Below are positions 59,437-64,000 of a DNA stretch of 64,000 nucleotides, piece by piece. The first letter of the stretch is position 1. Every line of letters starts with the position of its first letter. Source of the DNA: Dipteris shenzhenensis (Eukaryota; Polypodiophyta; Polypodiopsida; Gleicheniales). The translations under genes and the position numbers were made by a program. The stretch lies in the NCBI GenBank assembly GCA_047967505.1, contig CM106540.1, one strand, 5' to 3'. A model generated the notes under the pieces. It saw only the letters and a list, made by a program, of their open reading frames with translations, had not been told where the DNA came from and did no database searches.

Positions 59437-59544
59437 GGTGCTATGGCTGAGATGATGTGTAATGACATTGCATTCAATGCCCCCATCAAAGAGAGAAGGC
59501 ATCATCGCAATATCTATGTGGATGACATCAGTAAAGAAGATTGA
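59437..59544 (+). pseudogene. ParB-like/methylase gene, probable last exon
   Basis: After acceptor cttatgtag (ends 59436): AMAEMMCNDIAFNAPIKERR, HHRNIYVDDISKED, then TGA at 59542. The phase from the previous donor does not fit without a one-base change, consistent with decay or a mis-set junction. Confidence 0.45.
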
Positions 59545-60914
59545 GTCTAGTGATTTGACATGAGTTTTTCCCTTCAAGCAATTCATTTTTCTTGTGATGC
59601 CCTAGTATTGAACATGCATAACTTTTGTGGTGTCTTGCACCTATTTCATTTGCTAGAGATGTAGTAATCATATTGAAGAACTATTAGTACATCATGTGAG
59701 TACCCATGAATATTAATCTCAATACCAAATATTCAATTTTGAGCATGTTGGTTTCATAAAACTTTTTCTATTTGCTAAAGATGTGACAATCATGTCATAT
59801 CTTAGTTAAGGTTTGCATGTCAAAACTATGAGTTGTGTACAAATGATCATCATGGTGAATTGAATCTTAAAGTATCTCCTTGATGCAACTAATAAATGTT
59901 TCGGCATAGATGCATACAAATTTGCACCCTAAATTCTTCACCATGTGACTTGCAATCATTTCATCGATAAATCACCATTTATCATGATAGTATGAATGAT
60001 GGATGATATAGGTGGAGGGTGTTGAAATGAGTAGACATGAAAAGTAGTTTTGTGAATAAAGGGATCTTATAAGCCCTAAATACTATTGGAAAGAAATGTA
60101 ATTAAATGTACATAGCATCTTTGTGGGGTAGTTTTATGTTTATAAAGGGTGTGTGATGTTATGATAAAATTGTCTATGAAATCACAATATCGGCCATGCT
60201 CAGAAAAATGTGCTCAAACCAAGATGCTCAGAGAAAAGACGTACCCGACATCACGGTACCAAAAGCACAAATTGTCCATCTAGAAAAGCAATCTATCTTG
60301 AGGGAACCACCTAGATTCATATTTTTGATAATATTCATCATCTATGAGTCTTCATCTTTTAGCATGTGATCTCTAGGCACTAGCACAGGCTCTCCATCTT
60401 CATAATTTGTGGTATCATCCAGTGCCCTGGTTCATGTCTTTTCCATCAACACTCTCTCTCCTTTTCCTCTCTCAATCTCCCACGAGGAGGTAACTAGAAA
60501 AGAAGAAGATCGTGAGTGAGAGAAGCTCAAGCATATGGATGTAAGCAAGAACAAAAATCCTAAGAGATCCAACCATCCTCAAGTATATCACCTTCTTGCT
60601 TACTCCTAATAAAATCTACTCCTCCACCCAGGAAACCCTAAAGAAGATCTTGTTCCCTCTTTGCTACCAGTTCTACTAGGAGAAATGCTTGTTCAACTAC
60701 CCTTCATTGCTTTGATTAATAGAACTACAACCTTAGATCGTAGAGAACCCTAAAGTAGCTTGTCTATTAGTAAGAAACACTCTTCCAAATGTCTAATCCC
60801 AAACTTGTGCTATTTACACTCAACCCATGCAAACCAGAGGCTCTCAGATACAAGGGGAAAATTCCAAAATAGCCTAGAGCTGGATAGTGGCAAAAAGGGT
60901 AGGGAGGAGTTCTA

Positions 60915-60917
<3 letters not shown>
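59545..60917. other. No gene recognised
   Basis: AT-rich sequence; no conserved reading frame, RNA gene or repeat array was seen. Confidence 0.45.

Positions 60918-60980
<63 letters not shown>
60918..60980. repeat. (CT)n microsatellite
   Basis: An uninterrupted ct run of about 63 bp. Confidence 0.97.
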
Positions 60981-60984
<4 letters not shown>

Positions 60985-62960
60985 CCAAGCTAGAGCTCTC
61001 ATGTCCTAGCTGAGTCAAGATCCTGAGTCAAGATCCATGGCTTAGCCTAGGGCATTAGTGAAGCCATAAAGTAGTCATCAACCCCCAAACCCTAGCAAAA
61101 AGAATCATTCCACCTTAGCCAAAAGATTCGTTTGTTTTGTTTTACAACATCTCAAAAGGAGCCACCGCCACATTGCCACAATAGCTCATCCAAGCAATAT
61201 CATCAATCCAACATTTCAAGGCGGATGCTAGGTTACCTCACTCAGGTTCCTTAGGTGTGCTATGGAACCTATTCATAGCTCAATATCATTACAATGAAGT
61301 CATGATATTTATAGATCAACCTTCTTCACCAATCCTACAAGTTTATGGGACTAAGATAGCTGAGGAACTGACATGAGGTCAATTGAAGAATAAGGCAATA
61401 AAATTAGCCAAGGTCAAGGCTACTAGGAAAGATGGAAATTGGGTAGTATACCATGAAGGGCATAGCAATCATCCAAGAGTTTAAATCCAAATCAAAAGAC
61501 TCACAATATTAAAATAATGTATGGCTCTTCATGTCTTTCACAATGCTATATAAGTACTCTAAATAACTAAAGCTACTTTTTGCCCTCCTTGGGAGCTATG
61601 ATGTGCCCTCCCTAAGTAGATGTACTAGATGGGTTTTTTGGTTGTCCCATGGACATGTTAGTCTCTCATGGACATGAATAGAATTTATTTCTTTCTCTCT
61701 CTAATTAGATATTTTAAACATGTGTCTTTAGTAGTAGAAGTTGTGTGGGGAATTGGGTATTAGGGTACTTGTTATGGTTGTCAAAGGTGTGTTGCTTGTT
61801 GTGGCAGATTCATTCGAGCATTCAGGTTATATCAGTAGACCCTAATTGGGTGTTTCTTTGTGTAAATCTCGTACTTCAACTGAGTCGCTGACTTCAGTGC
61901 TAATGAGGAATCCCAACTCTATAATTGGTATTTTACATTATTGGTAGACTAATTTAGACTCTTGATTTTAAAGACGGTTCACTTTTTTTAAGCTTTGCTT
62001 TGCTAATGTATTGACATGTTACCCAGTTTGGTGATTGGTTCCATAAGAAGAACCTCTTGAGTTAGGGAAGAACATTACAAATTTAGTGTGCTAGCAAAAA
62101 ACTAAAATAGAAGTGGTAAAGTAAAAGAAAAATGAAATGCTCAAGCTATGTTCACTACCCATTTGTATTAAGATGCCAAAACTTTTTTATATACAATGAT
62201 TATTTTTTCTATTCATTGGCTTGTACAATGAATGCAATCAAAGCATTGATAATTAGAGCATCAAGAAGCATACAAGTGCAAAACAAAGCTTGATGGAGCA
62301 ATTATAACAAGTGTAAGGGGACGAATACATCAAATTATAGATTAAGAGATATAAGAACTTAAAACATATAGTGCAAACACACATGAAAATAAACATTGCC
62401 AATGAGTTAAAAATCGCAAATAATAAATTAAAGAATAATAACAGTGTAAAATCTCTAGTGCTAGACCCATAAAACCAACTACACCTCTAAAAAAGTAACA
62501 TGTATTAAAGAAACTCTCAAAGAAAGCCTAAAACTCATGAAGAAACACGTAAGATACATCACACGGCATGCACTTTAGGAAATTAGTAATCACAACAACA
62601 CATCCAAGTGCAACCACTTTATCAAATGCCATGAAAGGAAATTATAGAGTAGTGATGACCATTTATGCTATGTGATGGACCACCCACATTGAATAATAAC
62701 CAAAATAAATACTCAAGAATTCAAGTTGTTTTACACAAACTCAAAAGTCCAAGTTTCAACCAATGATGGACATGAAGTTATTCAAGAAAGACAAGGAGAA
62801 GTAATGGCTTGACCAAAGAAATAAACCTTCCTTGGCTAGGTTCATTATGCCCTCAACCCCTCTTGAAGATTGCTTGTTCATATGAAGGATAGAACAGTGG
62901 ACTTGTGAGTTTGTCCACAAATGCATAATGCACGTATTACCGAATGGCTTAGACAAAATT
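60981..62960. other. No gene recognised
   Basis: AT-rich sequence. Short frames show no motif. The right end adjoins a truncated gypsy element. Confidence 0.45.
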
Positions 62961-62981
62961 TGGAAAAAGAAACTACATTTT

Positions 62982-64000
62982 TCATTGCTCATGTATAGAC
63001 ATCACTGGATGATGTTGCCCAGGACGCAAATCCTTCCTACCAAAGAATTGACATGGTTCACAAGTTTTGCAATACATAGTGACATCCTTGAACAAGGTCA
63101 GCCAATAGCACCCAGCATGTAAAATCTTCTTAGCTATATAGTCACCGGCATAGTGGCCTCCACAAAATCCATCATGATTATGCTTCAATACCTTAGATAC
63201 TTCATGTGCATCAATGGCCCGTCTTAGTACCCCATCCATGCCTTGACGGTACAACACCCCATCAAAGAGAGTGTAGCGCCTACTATCTCTGCGGATCTTC
63301 TTTCTCTCATAACTAGTACTTTCTAGAGGAAAGGAGAAAGCGGATTCTTGTAAAAGTGCCAACCATTTGGCCAACCGGCCCATGGGATTTAGTGATTGAA
63401 GAACCTGCTTTGCAAGACCATTGCTACAGATTATAATGAAGGACTTTCCAGCCACATAATGCTTAAATTTCTCAATGCACAACACTAAAGACAAAGCATG
63501 CTTGTTAGCTTCAGAGTAGCATCGTTTAGTTTCGAGCAATTGTCGAGAAGCAAATCGGACAGGATACATGAACTGATCCTCCCCTTGTTGGAGAAGAATA
63601 CCTGCCAAAGTGTGCTCACCAAACCTAAGATTGATATAGAAAGTCTTTGACCAATCATGATTGCACAAAATGGGTTCTGAAGCCAGAGCACTCCTCATCC
63701 CAAGAGAAATCAACTCCATCTTTTAATAGCATAGTCATGGGTCGCATCAAAGCAGCATATTGATTAATGGAGCGGCAATAGTATCCTGCTAGATTGACAA
63801 ATGAGCGTACCTAACGTTTGGTTGTTGGTGGGGAGAGCTTGAGGATAGCTTCTACCTTCTCGGGGTCATGCTTGACACCCTCGAATGGGACAATATGCCC
63901 CAATAACCTCCCTTGAGTGGCTCCAATGGTGCATTTATCAGGGTTGAGGCTACCATTTGCATCATTGACCCTTTGGAAGGCCAACCTAACCTTCATGACA
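62982..64000 (-). pseudogene. Gypsy RT, RNase H and integrase zinc domain, truncated at window edge
   Basis: From the right edge downward on minus: LNPDKCTIGATQGRLLGHIV and GVKHDPEKVEAIL of RT (near 63.9 kb), then in other frames SFVNLAGYYCRSINQYAALM. RNase H: SEPILCNHDWSKTFYI, RFASRQLLETKRCYSEANKH and FKHYVAGKSFIII; the first catalytic Asp (T-D-A-S in relatives) is replaced by NLRFG. After an internal deletion comes YTLFDGVLYRQG and the integrase zinc domain, HDGFCGGHYAGDYIAKKI with CKTCEPCQ. The integrase core is absent. The element continues beyond 64000 to the right. Confidence 0.88.

Overview
The window looks like nuclear DNA of a land plant, most probably a fern or another seed-free vascular plant. 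Evidence: plant-type Ty3/gypsy chromoviruses and Ty1/copia elements with iMet-tRNA primer sites, LINE-1-like elements, a pentatricopeptide (PPR) relic, short GT-AG introns of 87-88 bp, a start codon followed by a mitochondrial-type presequence, and long AG/CT, CA/TG and TATG microsatellites. The clade is inference; no marker here fixes it. There is no bacterial, organellar or CRISPR-type content.

Layout. 1-6.5 kb: repeats, including a G-rich block at 2.2-2.9 kb and a lone gypsy-type LTR at 3.8-4.7 kb. 6.5-10.2 kb: one decayed copia element. 10.4-16.5 kb: tandem duplications, two copies of an unrecognised decayed coding module, microsatellites, a 641-bp solo LTR and a LINE fragment. 18.4-28.3 kb: a complete non-autonomous LTR retrotransposon (803/802-bp LTRs, target duplication gaaat) whose 3' LTR is split by a complete chromovirus (two 340-bp LTRs, target duplication ggtat). 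28.5-30.2 kb: LINE fragment, then a minisatellite of short palindromes. 32.2-34.0 kb: PPR relic. 35.1-37.7 kb: the best candidate for an ordinary host gene, with one clear first exon (mitochondrial presequence plus acidic stretch) and a phase-compatible second exon. 38-48.4 kb: LINE fragments; the largest LINE (minus strand) appears to be interrupted by a truncated gypsy element at 41.7-45.3 kb. 49.8-53.3 kb: a three-exon, MULE/FAR1-like SWIM zinc-finger gene (minus strand) with two in-frame stops. 53.8-55.0 kb: an array of near-perfect palindromes. 55.0-55.7 kb: a CCCT-rich block. 56.2-59.5 kb: remains of a multi-exon plus-strand gene joining a ParB/sulfiredoxin-like GNHR motif to an N4/N6-type DNA methylase-like C-terminus. 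63.0-64.0 kb: another gypsy fragment running off the right edge.

How it fits together: most of the window is layered transposons. LTR divergences counted by eye (about 6% outer, 3.2% inner) agree with the nesting order. Nearly all recognised reading frames are broken, many by stops explainable as single C-to-T changes, as expected for methylated, silenced repeats. The most unusual stretch is 49.8-59.5 kb, where the SWIM/transposase-like gene and the ParB-like/methylase gene diverge from a palindrome array. Whether these form one mobile unit or are neighbours by chance cannot be decided from one copy.
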